DNA from: DATJIG01 sp035493495
GTDB taxonomy: Bacteria; Pseudomonadota; Alphaproteobacteria; SMXQ01
Reading direction: 5' to 3'
Length of the DNA: 64,000 nucleotides
NCBI GenBank assembly: GCA_035493495.1
Contig: DATJIG010000257.1
Span: 1-64,000 of the forward strand
This document shows, piece after piece, positions 9,333-18,129 of this stretch (its first letter is position 1; each line of letters begins with the position of its first letter). Below the pieces are notes generated by a model that saw nothing but the letters and a program-made list of their open reading frames with translations, had not been told where the DNA came from and made no database searches. A program made the position numbers and the translations under genes.

Positions 9333-10411
9333 ACATGGACTCGCGTGACGTCGCCGCGGAGCCGACGGACGACCGCGGGGTGCCGTTGTTCCTGCGAAGC
9401 CTGTGGTACTTCGCCTGCGCGTCGAGCGATCTCCGTGCCGGACGCAGCCTCGCGAAGACCATCCTCGGCGAGCCGATTCTACTGGTGCGCGGTGCCGACG
9501 GCGCGCCATTCGCGATGCTCGACATCTGTCCGCACCGCGGTATTCCACTGCGCTTCGGCAACATCCTCGGCAACGAGGTGCAGTGCTGCTATCACGGCTG
9601 GCGTTTCGGCGCCGACGGCCGTTGCACCGAGATTCCGTCGCTGGTCGAGGGCCAGCCGTTCGACCCGTCGCGCATCCGTGTCCGCACCTATCCGGTCGCC
9701 GAGCGCCAGGGTGTGATCTGGATCTTCATGGCGGCACCGGGCGAGACCGAGCCCCTGCCGGAGCCGCCGTCACTGCCCGACGTGGATTCGCGTGATCTTC
9801 ACATCCATGAGCGCATGAGCTTTCCGTGCGCGATCGACCATGCCGTGGTCGGCCTGATGGACCCGGCCCACGGGCCGTTCGTACACCGCTCGTGGTGGTG
9901 GCGGCCGGCGCGTTCCGCGCACCTCAAGGAGAAGCGCTTCGTGCCGTCGGAGCTCGGCTTCACGATGGCGCGGCACCGCCCGTCGAGCAATTCGCGCGCC
10001 TACAAGCTCTTGGGCGGCGCGCCGGAGACCGAGATCGCGTTCCGGTTGCCCGGCATCCGCATCGAGCACGTGCGCGCCGGCGGCAACGTGCTGGTCGGCC
10101 TTACCGCGACGACGCCGGTGAGCGAGACCGAAACCGAGGTCAATCACCTCATCTACTGGACAATGCCGTGGCTGACGCCGCTCGCACCCGTGCTGCGGCC
10201 GTTCGCGCGCACCTTCCTGCGCCAGGATCGCGACGTCGTGGTGATGCAGCAGCAGGGCCTCAAGTACCAGCCGCCGCTGATGCTGGTCGACGACGCCGAC
10301 CGACCGGCCAAGTGGTACATGCGCTTGAAGCGTGCGTTCGCCTCCGCGCAGGCCGAGAAACGGCCGTTCGAGAACCCGGTCCGCGAGCGCACGCTTCGCT
10401 GGAAGAGCTAG
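9329..10411 (+). CDS. Rieske [2Fe-2S] non-heme iron oxygenase
   Basis: Terminal oxygenase component of an aromatic ring-hydroxylating or demethylating system, of the vanillate demethylase/pheophorbide a oxygenase type. The product is 360 residues. The Rieske cluster ligands are C67, H69, C86 and H89 (C-x-H, 16 residues, C-x-x-H). The mononuclear iron site is DPAHGPFVH (D-x2-H-x4-H, near residue 180). The substrate is not deducible, and no ferredoxin reductase gene is adjacent. Overlap with the lipoprotein gene ties it to the bactofilin unit. ATG at 9335 is an alternative start. The gene converges on nth with a 4-base gap. Confidence 0.85.
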   Translation: MNMDSRDVAAEPTDDRGVPLFLRSLWYFACASSDLRAGRSLAKTILGEPILLVRGADGAPFAMLDICPHRGIPLRFGNILGNEVQCCYHGWRFGADGRCTEIPSLVEGQPFDPSRIRVRTYPVAERQGVIWIFMAAPGETEPLPEPPSLPDVDSRDLHIHERMSFPCAIDHAVVGLMDPAHGPFVHRSWWWRPARSAHLKEKRFVPSELGFTMARHRPSSNSRAYKLLGGAPETEIAFRLPGIRIEHVRAGGNVLVGLTATTPVSETETEVNHLIYWTMPWLTPLAPVLRPFARTFLRQDRDVVVMQQQGLKYQPPLMLVDDADRPAKWYMRLKRAFASAQAEKRPFENPVRERTLRWKS

Positions 10412-10415
10412 AGGA

Positions 10416-11057
10416 TCAATCCACGCCGGGCGTCTTGTCCTTGAACTCGCACCATTCGCGGATGACGCAGTCGGGGCAGCGCGGACGGCGCGCGAGACAG
10501 ATGTAGCGCCCGTGCAGGATCAGCCAGTGGTGGGCGTGACGCAGGTACTTTTTCGGCACCACCTTCATCAGCTTGTCCTCGACGGCGCGCGGCGTCTTGC
10601 CTTTGGCGATGCCGGTGCGGTTGGCGACGCGGAACACGTGGGTGTCGACGGCGAGCGTCGGCTCGCCGAAGGCGATGTTGAGCACGACGTTCGCGGTCTT
10701 GCGCCCGACGCCGGGCAGCGCTTCGAGCGCCTCGCGATTCTTAGGCACCTCGCCCTGGTACTGCTCGAACAGGATCTTCGACAGCGCGATGACGTTCTTC
10801 GCCTTGGTGTTAAAGAGGCCGATCGTCTTGATGTGGCGTTTCAGCCCTTCCTCGCCGAGCGCCAGCATCTTCTCAGGCGTATCGACCGTCACGAACAGCT
10901 CCTTGGTTGCGCGGTTGACACCGGCATCGGTCGCCTGCGCCGACAGCACGACGGCAACCAGTAGCGTGTAGGGATTGATGTGCTCGAGCTCGCCCTTCGG
11001 CTCGGGGTTGGCGCGCTTCAGGCGAGCGAAGATCTTCTCGACGTTTTCCGGCTTCAT
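10416..11057 (-). CDS. nth: Endonuclease III
   Basis: Base-excision repair glycosylase/AP lyase acting on oxidised pyrimidines. The product is 213 residues. The helix-hairpin-helix LPGVGRKTAN carries the catalytic K120, and D138 lies in AVDTHVFR; both fall at the positions known in E. coli Nth. The [4Fe-4S] cysteines are seen as C-x6-C-x2-C-x5-C near the C terminus (CLARRPRCPDC). The frame is open for 61 more codons upstream, but the ATG at 11057 matches the family start. Divergent from the DUF2244 gene. Confidence 0.96.
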   Translation of the reverse strand: MKPENVEKIFARLKRANPEPKGELEHINPYTLLVAVVLSAQATDAGVNRATKELFVTVDTPEKMLALGEEGLKRHIKTIGLFNTKAKNVIALSKILFEQYQGEVPKNREALEALPGVGRKTANVVLNIAFGEPTLAVDTHVFRVANRTGIAKGKTPRAVEDKLMKVVPKKYLRHAHHWLILHGRYICLARRPRCPDCVIREWCEFKDKTPGVD

Positions 11058-11158
11058 CGGCGGATCCTGGAACAGCGGAGCGGAACGGGACTCGTCGGCA
11101 ATATAGCCGCGAAAACAAGGCTTTTGACACCCACCCGACGGACGCCTATCTGTTCGAC

Positions 11159-11662
11159 ATGGCGATCGACGCAAGACCCCCGGCGGATGACGGCTCGGTG
11201 TTCTCCGCCATCCTGCGCCCCAACCGCAGCCTCGGGCCACGCGGCTTCGCGCTGCTGATGGCGGTAATGGCGGGGATCAGCTTCGTCTCAGGCGTGCTCT
11301 TCGCCTATCACGGGGCGTGGCCGGTGATGGGCTTCTTCGGCCTCGACGTCGCCATCGTCTACATCGCATTCCGCGTCAACTACCGTTCGGCCGATGCGAG
11401 CGAAACGGTGGTGCTGTCCGAGACCCAGCTGGTGGTCGAGCGCCGGCGCTATGGCCGCGTCATCGGCCGATGGGCGTTCCAGCCCTATTGGCTGCGCATC
11501 GCGATCGATGAAGACGGCCGCACGCCCGGGGTGATCCTCGCCTCCCACGGCCGCAGCGTCGCGGTCGGGACGTTCCTCTCGCCCGAGGAGCGCGTCGGGT
11601 TCGCCGAAGCGCTCAGCGCGTCGGTGGCGTTGGTACGGCAAGCGCCGCATCTGCGCGGCTGA
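11159..11662 (+). CDS. DUF2244 membrane protein
   Basis: A 167-residue protein of the alphaproteobacterial DUF2244 family, function unknown. After a short N-terminal stretch (ILRPNRSLGPRGF) there are two hydrophobic segments (about 32-52 and 56-76), then a soluble beta-rich part that reads like a PH-like sheet (ETQLVVERRRYGRV to GRSVAVGTFLSPEER). It is divergent from nth and converges on dapB with 7 bases between stops, so it appears monocistronic. Confidence 0.8.
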   Translation: MAIDARPPADDGSVFSAILRPNRSLGPRGFALLMAVMAGISFVSGVLFAYHGAWPVMGFFGLDVAIVYIAFRVNYRSADASETVVLSETQLVVERRRYGRVIGRWAFQPYWLRIAIDEDGRTPGVILASHGRSVAVGTFLSPEERVGFAEALSASVALVRQAPHLRG

Positions 11663-11669
11663 CGGGCGC

Positions 11670-12482
11670 TCAGGCGCCGAGCGAAACCACGTCCCGCATC
11701 GAGTAGAGACCCGGCGGACGCCCGCGCGTCCACACCGCGGCACGCACCGCGCCCTTGGCGAAAACGCGCCGGTGCGAGGCCTTGTGGGTCAGTTCGATGC
11801 GCTCGCCGTCGGTGGCGAAGATCACCGTGTGATCGCCGACGACGTCGCCTCCACGCAGAGCCGCGAATCCGATCGAGCCCGGCACGCGCTCGCCAGTGAT
11901 GCCGTCGCGGCCGCGCACCGCGACATCGTTGAGCGACACCTTGCGGCCGCGCGCCACCGCCTCGCCGAGTGCCAGCGCGGTGCCGGACGGCGCATCCTTC
12001 TTGTGGCGATGGTGCATCTCGACGATCTCGGCATCGTAGTCGGGACCGAGCATTGCGCCCACCTTCTCCGCAAGCGCCAGCAGCAAGTTGACGCCGATCG
12101 AGAAGTTGGCGGCGCGGACGATCGTCACCTTGTGGGACGCCTCGCGCAGTGCGACCTCATGGCCGGCGGCAAGGCCCGTCGTGCCGACGACCAGCGCCAC
12201 GCCGTGCCGCGCTGCGAGCGCCGCATTGGCCGCGGTGGCATCGGGCGCGGTGAAATCGATCACCACGTCCGAGGTGCGGAAGAGACTCTCGGCGGTGTCG
12301 GAGACGAGAACGCCGACGGCACCGAGCCCAGCGAGATCGCCGACGTCGCGACCGATCGCCGGATGGCCCGGGCGCTCGCACGCGCCGACCAGCCGGGACC
12401 CCGCGGTCGCGCTCACCTCGCGCACCAGAACGTTGCCCATCCGGCCGGCCGCGCCGACGATGCCAATGCGAATGTCAGCCAT
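11670..12482 (-). CDS. dapB: 4-hydroxy-tetrahydrodipicolinate reductase
   Basis: NAD(P)H-dependent step of the lysine/diaminopimelate pathway, supplying DAP for peptidoglycan. The 270-residue product has the N-terminal dinucleotide motif GAAGRMG. The catalytic and substrate-binding signature is HHRHKKDAPSGTA, with the His/Lys pair. A typical dapB length. It follows dnaJ on the same strand after about 110 bases, an arrangement often seen in alphaproteobacteria. Confidence 0.96.
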   Translation of the reverse strand: MADIRIGIVGAAGRMGNVLVREVSATAGSRLVGACERPGHPAIGRDVGDLAGLGAVGVLVSDTAESLFRTSDVVIDFTAPDATAANAALAARHGVALVVGTTGLAAGHEVALREASHKVTIVRAANFSIGVNLLLALAEKVGAMLGPDYDAEIVEMHHRHKKDAPSGTALALGEAVARGRKVSLNDVAVRGRDGITGERVPGSIGFAALRGGDVVGDHTVIFATDGERIELTHKASHRRVFAKGAVRAAVWTRGRPPGLYSMRDVVSLGA

Positions 12483-12592
12483 AACCCTCTCCCTCGGGGC
12501 GCCGATTAAACCTCAACGCGCAACGGAAAGGCAGAGCTTTGTCGGGATTGGGTGGCGCGAACCGGTCCCCGGGCGGACCTGCTCGTTCCGCG

Positions 12593-13744
12593 TCAGCGAT
12601 CTTCGGTGAGATCGTTCCAGAATTCCTTGACCTTGGAGAAGAAGCCCTCGGATTCGGGGCTGGTCTCCTCCTTGCGGCCGGCACGCTCGAATTCCTCGAG
12701 CAGTTCTTTCTGGCGTTTGCTGAGGTGAACGGGCGTCTCGACCGCGGTCTCGACGTACATGTCGCCGCGCTGCGGCGTGCGCATCACCGCCATGCCCTTG
12801 CCCTTGAGGCGGAACTGATGCCCCGACTGAGTACCGGCGGGAATTGTGACCCGCGCCCGGCTGCCGTCGACGCACGGCACCTCGATCGAGCCGCCGAGGG
12901 ACGCTGTCGTCATCGGGATCGGCACGCGGCAGTAGATGTTGGAGCCATCGCGCTGGAACAGGCGATGCGGCGCGATCGACAGGAAGATGTAGAGATCGCC
13001 CGGCGGTGCGCCGCGCAATCCGGCCTCACCCTCGCCGCCCAGGCGGATGCGCGTGCCGTCTTCGACGCCCGGCGGAATGTTCACCGAAAGCGTCTTTTCC
13101 TTCCGCACCCGGCCGTGGCCGTGGCAGGTCTTGCACGGTGTCTTGATGACGCGGCCCGAACCCTGGCACACCGGGCAGGTGCGCTCGATGGTGAAGAAGC
13201 CCTGCTGGGCGCGCACGCGGCCGCGGCCGCCGCACTGCTCGCAGGTCGTCGGCTTCGAGCCCTTCGCGGCCCCCGTGCCGGTGCAGTCCTCGCACGCAAC
13301 GGTCGTTGGCACGCGGATCGTCGCCTGCTTGCCGCGGAACGCCTCTTCGAGCGAGACCTCGAGGTTGTAGCGGAGATCGGCGCCGCGGGTCGTGCCGCCG
13401 GTCTGTCCGGCGCGTCCGCCGCGCCCGGTGAACTCGCCGAACATTTCGTCGAAGATATCGGCGAAGCCGGACGCGAAATTGAATCCGAAGTCCGCGCCGT
13501 TGCCGGCTCCGCGGCCGCCGTTCTCGAACGCGGCATGGCCGAAGCGGTCGTAGGCCGCGCGCCTCTGGTCGTCCTTGAGGACGTCGTACGCTTCGTTGAG
13601 TTCCTTGAAACGACGCTCGGCTTCGGGATCGCCCGGGTTGCGATCCGGGTGATGCTGCATCGCGAGTCGCCGGTACGCTTTTTTCAGTGTTTCAGCGTCG
13701 GCGGCGCGTTCGCAGCCGAGCGTCTCGTAATAGTCTCTCGCCAT
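12593..13744 (-). CDS. dnaJ: Co-chaperone DnaJ
   Basis: Hsp40 that delivers unfolded clients to DnaK and stimulates its ATPase. The 383-residue product starts MARDYYETLG at 13744; an upstream in-frame start adds four residues. The J domain carries the HPD motif, followed by a Gly/Phe-rich linker. Four zinc-finger repeats are visible (CEDCTGTG, CEQCGGRG, CPVCQGSG, CKTCHGHG), then the C-terminal substrate-binding domains. It is 89 bases downstream of dnaK with a strong hairpin between them, so expression is probably lower than that of dnaK. Confidence 0.98.
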   Translation of the reverse strand: MARDYYETLGCERAADAETLKKAYRRLAMQHHPDRNPGDPEAERRFKELNEAYDVLKDDQRRAAYDRFGHAAFENGGRGAGNGADFGFNFASGFADIFDEMFGEFTGRGGRAGQTGGTTRGADLRYNLEVSLEEAFRGKQATIRVPTTVACEDCTGTGAAKGSKPTTCEQCGGRGRVRAQQGFFTIERTCPVCQGSGRVIKTPCKTCHGHGRVRKEKTLSVNIPPGVEDGTRIRLGGEGEAGLRGAPPGDLYIFLSIAPHRLFQRDGSNIYCRVPIPMTTASLGGSIEVPCVDGSRARVTIPAGTQSGHQFRLKGKGMAVMRTPQRGDMYVETAVETPVHLSKRQKELLEEFERAGRKEETSPESEGFFSKVKEFWNDLTEDR

Positions 13745-13796
13745 ACCACCCGCCAAATAGCGGCGCCTGCAGGCGCGCGTTCAGCCTCAAATATGA

Positions 13797-13820
13797 CGCG
13801 CCGGGCAGTCGCCCGGCGCG
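13797..13820 (-). terminator. Intercistronic hairpin between dnaK and dnaJ
   Basis: CGCGCCGGGC (13797-13806) and GCCCGGCGCG (13811-13820) form a perfect 10-bp stem with an AGTC loop, 14 bases after the dnaK stop. No T-run follows on the minus strand. It is more likely an RNA-stabilising or partial attenuating element than a full terminator. Confidence 0.55.
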
Positions 13821-13833
13821 CGCAATCTGCTAA

Positions 13834-15771
13834 TTAAGCCGACTTATTCTTCTTCTCGTCGACCTCGTGGAACTCGGCGTCGACCACCGTCGCGTCGTCT
13901 TTCTGCTCGGACTGCTGCGAGGCCCCCTCGGTCCCGGCCGCGCCGGCCGATGCCGCCTGCGCTTCCTGGTTTGCCTTGTACATCGCTTCGCCGAGCTTCA
14001 TCGACGCCTGGGCCAGCGCCTCGAGTTTGGTCTTGAGCTCGTCGGCTTCCGCGGTGTCGAGCGCGTCGCGAAGGTCCTTCATCTTCGCCTCGATGTCGGA
14101 GCGGACGCCGGCGTCGACCTTGTCGCCGTGCTCCTTGAGGTTCTTCTCGGTCGAGTGGATCAAGGCATCCGCCTGGTTGCGGATGTCGACCCGCTCCTTG
14201 CGCTTCTTGTCCTCGGCCGAGTGCGCCTCGGCATCCTTCACCATGCGGTCGATGTCGTCCTTCGACAGGCCGCCCGACGCCTGGATACGGATCTGCTGCT
14301 CCTTGCCGGTGGCCTTGTCCTTGGCCGAAACCTGGACGATGCCGTTGGCGTCGATGTCGAACGTGACCTCGATCTGCGGCATGCCGCGCGGCGCCGGCGG
14401 CAGCCCGACGAGATCGAACTGGCCAAGCAACTTGTTGTCGGCAGCCATCTCGCGCTCGCCCTGGAACACGCGGATCGTCACCGCGGTCTGATTGTCCTCG
14501 GCGGTCGAGAACACCTGGCTCTTCTTGGTCGGGATCGTCGTGTTGCGATCGATCAGGCGGGTGAACACGCCGCCCAGCGTCTCGATACCGAGCGACAGCG
14601 GCGTGACGTCGAGCAGGAGGACATCCTTGACCTCGCCCTTGAGAACGCCGGCCTGGATCGCGGCGCCGATCGCCACCACCTCGTCCGGGTTCACGCCTTT
14701 GTGCGGCTCACGGCCAAAGAAGCTCTTCACGACTTCCTGGACCTTCGGCATGCGCGTCATGCCGCCGACGAGAATCACCTCGTCGATGTCGGAGGCCTTG
14801 AGGCCCGCATCGCGGAGCGCCGCCTTGCACGGCTCGACGGTCTTCTGGATCAGATCGTCGACCAGCGCCTCGAGCTTCGCGCGGGTGATCTTCAGCGTGA
14901 GGTGCTTCGGACCGGTCTGGTCCGCGGTGATGAACGGCAGGTTGACCTCGGTCTCGGTCGCGCTCGAGAGCTCGATCTTCGCCTTCTCGGCGGCCTCCTT
15001 GAGGCGCTGCAGGGCGAGACGATCGTTGCGCAGGTCGATGCCGTTGTCCTTTTTGAAGGTGTCCGCGAGGAAGTCGATGATGCGCTTGTCGAAGTCCTCA
15101 CCGCCGAGGAACGTGTCGCCGTTGGTCGACTTCACCTCGAACACGCCGTCGCCGATCTCGAGGATCGAGATGTCGAACGTGCCGCCGCCCAGGTCGTAGA
15201 CGGCGATCGTGCCCGACTTCTTCTTCTCGAGGCCGTAGGCGAGCGCCGCCGCCGTCGGCTCGTTGATGATGCGCAAGACCTCGAGGCCGGCGATCTTGCC
15301 GGCATCCTTGGTGGCCTGACGCTGGGCGTCGTTGAAGTAGGCGGGAACGGTGATGACGGCCTGCGTCACCTTCTCGCCGAGATACGCCTCGGCGGTTTCC
15401 TTCATCTTGGTGAGGATGAACGCCGAAACCTGGCTCGGGCTGTATTTCTGGCCGCGGCTCTCGACCCACGCGTCGCCGTTGTCGGCGCGCACGATGCGAT
15501 AAGGGACCATGCCCTTATCCTTCTGGGTCATCGGATCGTCGTGGGTGCGGCCGATGAGGCGCTTGATGGCAAAGAAGGTGTTCTCGGGATTGGTGACCGC
15601 CTGGCGCTTGGCCGACTGACCGACCAGACGCTCGCCCGATTCGGTGAAGGCGACGGTGGACGGCGTTGTGCGCGCGCCCTCGGCGTTCTCAATCACCTTG
15701 GCCTGCGAGCCTTCCATGACTGCCACGCAGGAATTGGTCGTACCAAGATCAATACCAACGACTTTGCTCAT
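13834..15771 (-). CDS. dnaK: Chaperone DnaK (Hsp70)
   Basis: ATP-driven cytosolic chaperone. The 645-residue product begins with the ATPase signature GIDLGTTNSCVAVMEG. It contains the Hsp70 motifs IAVYDLGGGTFDISIL and VILVGGMTRMPKVQ, then the substrate-binding and lid domains, and ends in an acidic/lysine tail, EVDEKKNKSA. GAGAGGA lies about five bases before the ATG. A heat-shock-type promoter and a leader hairpin lie upstream, and dnaJ follows. Confidence 0.99.
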   Translation of the reverse strand: MSKVVGIDLGTTNSCVAVMEGSQAKVIENAEGARTTPSTVAFTESGERLVGQSAKRQAVTNPENTFFAIKRLIGRTHDDPMTQKDKGMVPYRIVRADNGDAWVESRGQKYSPSQVSAFILTKMKETAEAYLGEKVTQAVITVPAYFNDAQRQATKDAGKIAGLEVLRIINEPTAAALAYGLEKKKSGTIAVYDLGGGTFDISILEIGDGVFEVKSTNGDTFLGGEDFDKRIIDFLADTFKKDNGIDLRNDRLALQRLKEAAEKAKIELSSATETEVNLPFITADQTGPKHLTLKITRAKLEALVDDLIQKTVEPCKAALRDAGLKASDIDEVILVGGMTRMPKVQEVVKSFFGREPHKGVNPDEVVAIGAAIQAGVLKGEVKDVLLLDVTPLSLGIETLGGVFTRLIDRNTTIPTKKSQVFSTAEDNQTAVTIRVFQGEREMAADNKLLGQFDLVGLPPAPRGMPQIEVTFDIDANGIVQVSAKDKATGKEQQIRIQASGGLSKDDIDRMVKDAEAHSAEDKKRKERVDIRNQADALIHSTEKNLKEHGDKVDAGVRSDIEAKMKDLRDALDTAEADELKTKLEALAQASMKLGEAMYKANQEAQAASAGAAGTEGASQQSEQKDDATVVDAEFHEVDEKKNKSA

Positions 15772-15851
15772 CGCATCCTCTCTTCGGCAGCTCGCCCGGG
15801 CCCGGCTGCGGCACCCGGGGCGGCCCCATCATCGATTTTTTCATACTGGTC

Positions 15852-15867
15852 CGGGAGAAAACTCCCG
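15852..15867 (-). promoter_or_regulatory. Leader hairpin of dnaK mRNA
   Basis: CGGGAG and CTCCCG form a perfect 6-bp stem with a 4-base loop. It lies between the predicted promoter and the dnaK start, about 80 bases before the ATG and close to the expected 5' end of the transcript. A role in mRNA stability is possible; it does not cover the ribosome site, so a classic thermosensor is unlikely from this stem alone. Confidence 0.4.
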
Positions 15868-15881
15868 CAGGACTTGGGGGT

Positions 15882-15910
15882 ATATAGGGAGGCTCAAAAC
15901 GGCCCGCAAG
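15882..15910 (-). promoter_or_regulatory. Heat-shock (RpoH/sigma32-type) promoter of dnaK
   Basis: On the minus strand, CTTG (15910-15907) is followed after exactly 18 bases by CCTATAT (15888-15882). This matches the alphaproteobacterial RpoH pattern CTTG-N17/18-CYTATNT at every defined position except the far 3' G. It lies about 110 bases before the dnaK ATG in the 298-base dnaK-egtB gap. I see nothing else convincing in the rest of that gap (15911-16069). Confidence 0.7.
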
Positions 15911-16069
15911 CAGCGGCCATCGTGGCTTCGACGCGACTCCGCACATTTTTCAGCGTCCTTCCTCTCACCGTGCGCACGGTCGGGTCCGCGCCTTCAGTTA
16001 CGATTTTAAACGAGGCGGAAAACCGCGCATTTGCCGGAGTCGGCGGGCCGTTAATTCAGACCAAATCGG

Positions 16070-17356
16070 TCAGGTGTCGCGGGCGAGTCGGACGCCCGAG
16101 AACATCCAGCGCTGGTGAGGGTAGAAGAAATTGCGGTAGGTCGCGCGTGCGTGCCCGGCCGGCGTTGCACAGCAGCCGCCGCGGAGCACCATCTGGCCGG
16201 ACATGAACTTGCCGTTGTACTCGCCGACCGCCCCCGCCGCCGCCACGAACCCGGGGTAGGGCGAATACGCCGATCCGGTCCATTCCCAGAGGTCGCCGAA
16301 CATCTGGCGAAGGCCGCCTTCGTCGCCCGCGCCCGTGGCCACGAGCGCACCCGAGTCGAGAAAGTTGGCGGGCAACGCCGGCACGTGACAGGCGGCGTTC
16401 TCCCACTCGGCCTCGGTCGGCAGCCGCACGTCCCGGAAACGCGCGTACGCGTCGGCCTCGAAATGCGAGAGGTGCGCGACGGGCCGCGCGGAATCGAGCG
16501 GGATCGGACCACGCAGCGTGAACTCGCTCCAACCATCGTCGCCGCGACGCCAATACGCCGGGTGTTCGATCGCGTTGGCCGCAACCCATGCCCAGCCGTC
16601 CGACAGCCAGTACCTCGGGTCGCGATAGCCTCCGGCGTCGACGAATTCGCGGAACTCGCCGTTGGTGACGAGCCGATCGGCGATCTCGTAGGCCTCGATC
16701 CAAACTTTGTGGCGCGGGCCCTCGTTGTCGAACGCGAAACCGTCTCCGGCATGACCGATCTCGATGAGACCTCCGGGGAAGCCGCGCCATGCGAGCGGCG
16801 ACGAGCGCTCGGCAGGCAACGACGCGCCGACAGCGTACGCAGGTGCCAGCGGGTTGAGCGATAGGAGATGCAGCGCATCCATCAGGATCAACTCCTGATG
16901 TTGCTCCTCGTGGTTCAGCCCGAGTTCGATCATCGGTGCGAACGCGACGAGCGCCTCGTCGGAACTTTCAGCGATCAGGCGCGCGAGCACCTCATCGGTG
17001 CGAACGCGCCACTCGACAACGCGCACGAGCGGCGGTCGGGTCAGCAGTCCGCGCGCCGGTCGCGGATGCCGCGGGCCGACCGTCTCGTAGTACGAGTTGA
17101 ACAGATACCCGAATGTAGAGTCGAACGGCGCGAAGCCCGCCGCATGCGGCACCAGCACGAACGTCTCGAAGAACCACGTGGTGTGCGCGAGATGCCACTT
17201 GGTCGGACTCGCGTCCGGCATCGACTGCACCTGCTGGTCCTCGGGCGTGAGCGGTGCCGCAAGCGCGAGCGATCGCGCGCGCACCGCGGCGACGCGGCTT
17301 GCGAGCGCCGCGCGCATTTCGTCGCGCGCGGTCGATTTCGGTGCGATGGTCGCCAC
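16070..17356 (-). CDS. egtB: Ergothioneine biosynthesis protein EgtB (hercynine sulfoxide synthase type)
   Basis: Non-heme iron enzyme that joins hercynine to cysteine or gamma-glutamylcysteine with O2 in ergothioneine synthesis. The 428-residue product has an N-terminal DinB-like domain. Its iron-binding motif is H-x3-H-x-E in NHEEQHQE (H149, H153, E155), with an earlier candidate ligand in KWHLAHTTWF (H55 or H58). A formylglycine-generating/C-type-lectin domain follows (about 185-425; GGCCATPAGHARATYRN near the end). The usual partner EgtD (hercynine methyltransferase) is not in the window. The gene lies between grpE and dnaK on the same strand, possibly reached by read-through from grpE. 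Confidence 0.9.
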   Translation of the reverse strand: MATIAPKSTARDEMRAALASRVAAVRARSLALAAPLTPEDQQVQSMPDASPTKWHLAHTTWFFETFVLVPHAAGFAPFDSTFGYLFNSYYETVGPRHPRPARGLLTRPPLVRVVEWRVRTDEVLARLIAESSDEALVAFAPMIELGLNHEEQHQELILMDALHLLSLNPLAPAYAVGASLPAERSSPLAWRGFPGGLIEIGHAGDGFAFDNEGPRHKVWIEAYEIADRLVTNGEFREFVDAGGYRDPRYWLSDGWAWVAANAIEHPAYWRRGDDGWSEFTLRGPIPLDSARPVAHLSHFEADAYARFRDVRLPTEAEWENAACHVPALPANFLDSGALVATGAGDEGGLRQMFGDLWEWTGSAYSPYPGFVAAAGAVGEYNGKFMSGQMVLRGGCCATPAGHARATYRNFFYPHQRWMFSGVRLARDT

Positions 17357-17430
17357 GGCGTCTCCCGGTTGCGGAAAGCCTAGGCCGGTGAGGGATGACC
17401 TTCAACCGGCAACGGTGCGACGATCCGGCC

Positions 17431-18057
17431 TTACGCCTTGGTATCGACGGTGTGGCCGATGTCGTTGTTGGCGGCCGACGGGTGCGCAACCTCGGCCTTG
17501 CCGCCCTTCGACACCGCGACCATGGCGGGTCGCAACAAGCGGTCGCGGATGACGTAGCCCGTCTGCATCACCTGGACGACAGTGCCCGTCGGCTTGGTCG
17601 GATCCTCGACCTCCATCATCGCCTGATGGAAGTTGTGGTCGAAGCGCTCGCCCATGGGGTCCACGCGGCGGATGCCGTGACGCTCGAAAACGGCGCGCAG
17701 TTCGCGGTCGGTGAGCTCGATTCCGGCGATCAGCGCATCGACCGCAGGATCCTTGCCGCGGGCTTCTGCGGGCACAGCGGCAAGAGCGCGACCGAGGTTG
17801 TCGGCAACCGACAGCATGTCGCGAGCGAACGCCGACATGGCGTATTTCGCCGTGTCCTCGCGCTCGCGCTCGGCGCGGCGGCGGACGTTCTCGGTCTCGG
17901 CCAGCGCGCGCAGCAGGCGGTCCTTGAGGTCGGCGACCTCGGACTCGAGCCTCGCCATATCCGGGGCGGGCTGCGCTTGCGGCGCGTCCTCCGGCGTCGC
18001 TTTCGGGACATCGGTGGAGAACACGGGATCGGGTCGATCGAATTCGTCAGCAGTCAT
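17431..18057 (-). CDS. grpE: Nucleotide exchange factor GrpE
   Basis: DnaK nucleotide-exchange factor. The 208-residue product has an acidic, disordered N terminus and a long coiled coil (about 45-100; ARLESEVADLKDRLLRALAE). The beta-wing domain contains GMERFDHNFHQAMMEVED-like residues (GERFDHNFHQAM) and the closing VQTGYVIRDRLLRPAMVAVS pattern. I used the ATG at 18057; a GTG three codons earlier is also open. It lies 72 bases after hrcA, the classic hrcA-grpE pair. Confidence 0.96.
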   Translation of the reverse strand: MTADEFDRPDPVFSTDVPKATPEDAPQAQPAPDMARLESEVADLKDRLLRALAETENVRRRAEREREDTAKYAMSAFARDMLSVADNLGRALAAVPAEARGKDPAVDALIAGIELTDRELRAVFERHGIRRVDPMGERFDHNFHQAMMEVEDPTKPTGTVVQVMQTGYVIRDRLLRPAMVAVSKGGKAEVAHPSAANNDIGHTVDTKA

Positions 18058-18129
18058 GAATGTCACTCGGTGAAAATGGAACCGGACTCAAGGCAGATGG
18101 ACCAGAGGAGGTCAAATGGGAACGAAAGG

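Noticed and set aside
12539..13837. Long plus-strand open frame (432 codons) opposite dnaJ
   Set aside because: It lies antisense to a certain gene, its low-complexity Arg/Ala-rich protein matches nothing, and such frames are expected opposite GC-rich genes.
13867..16206. 779-codon plus-strand open frame opposite dnaK
   Set aside because: Antisense to dnaK and into its promoter region; repetitive Leu/Val/Asp/Arg composition typical of the complement of a coding strand.
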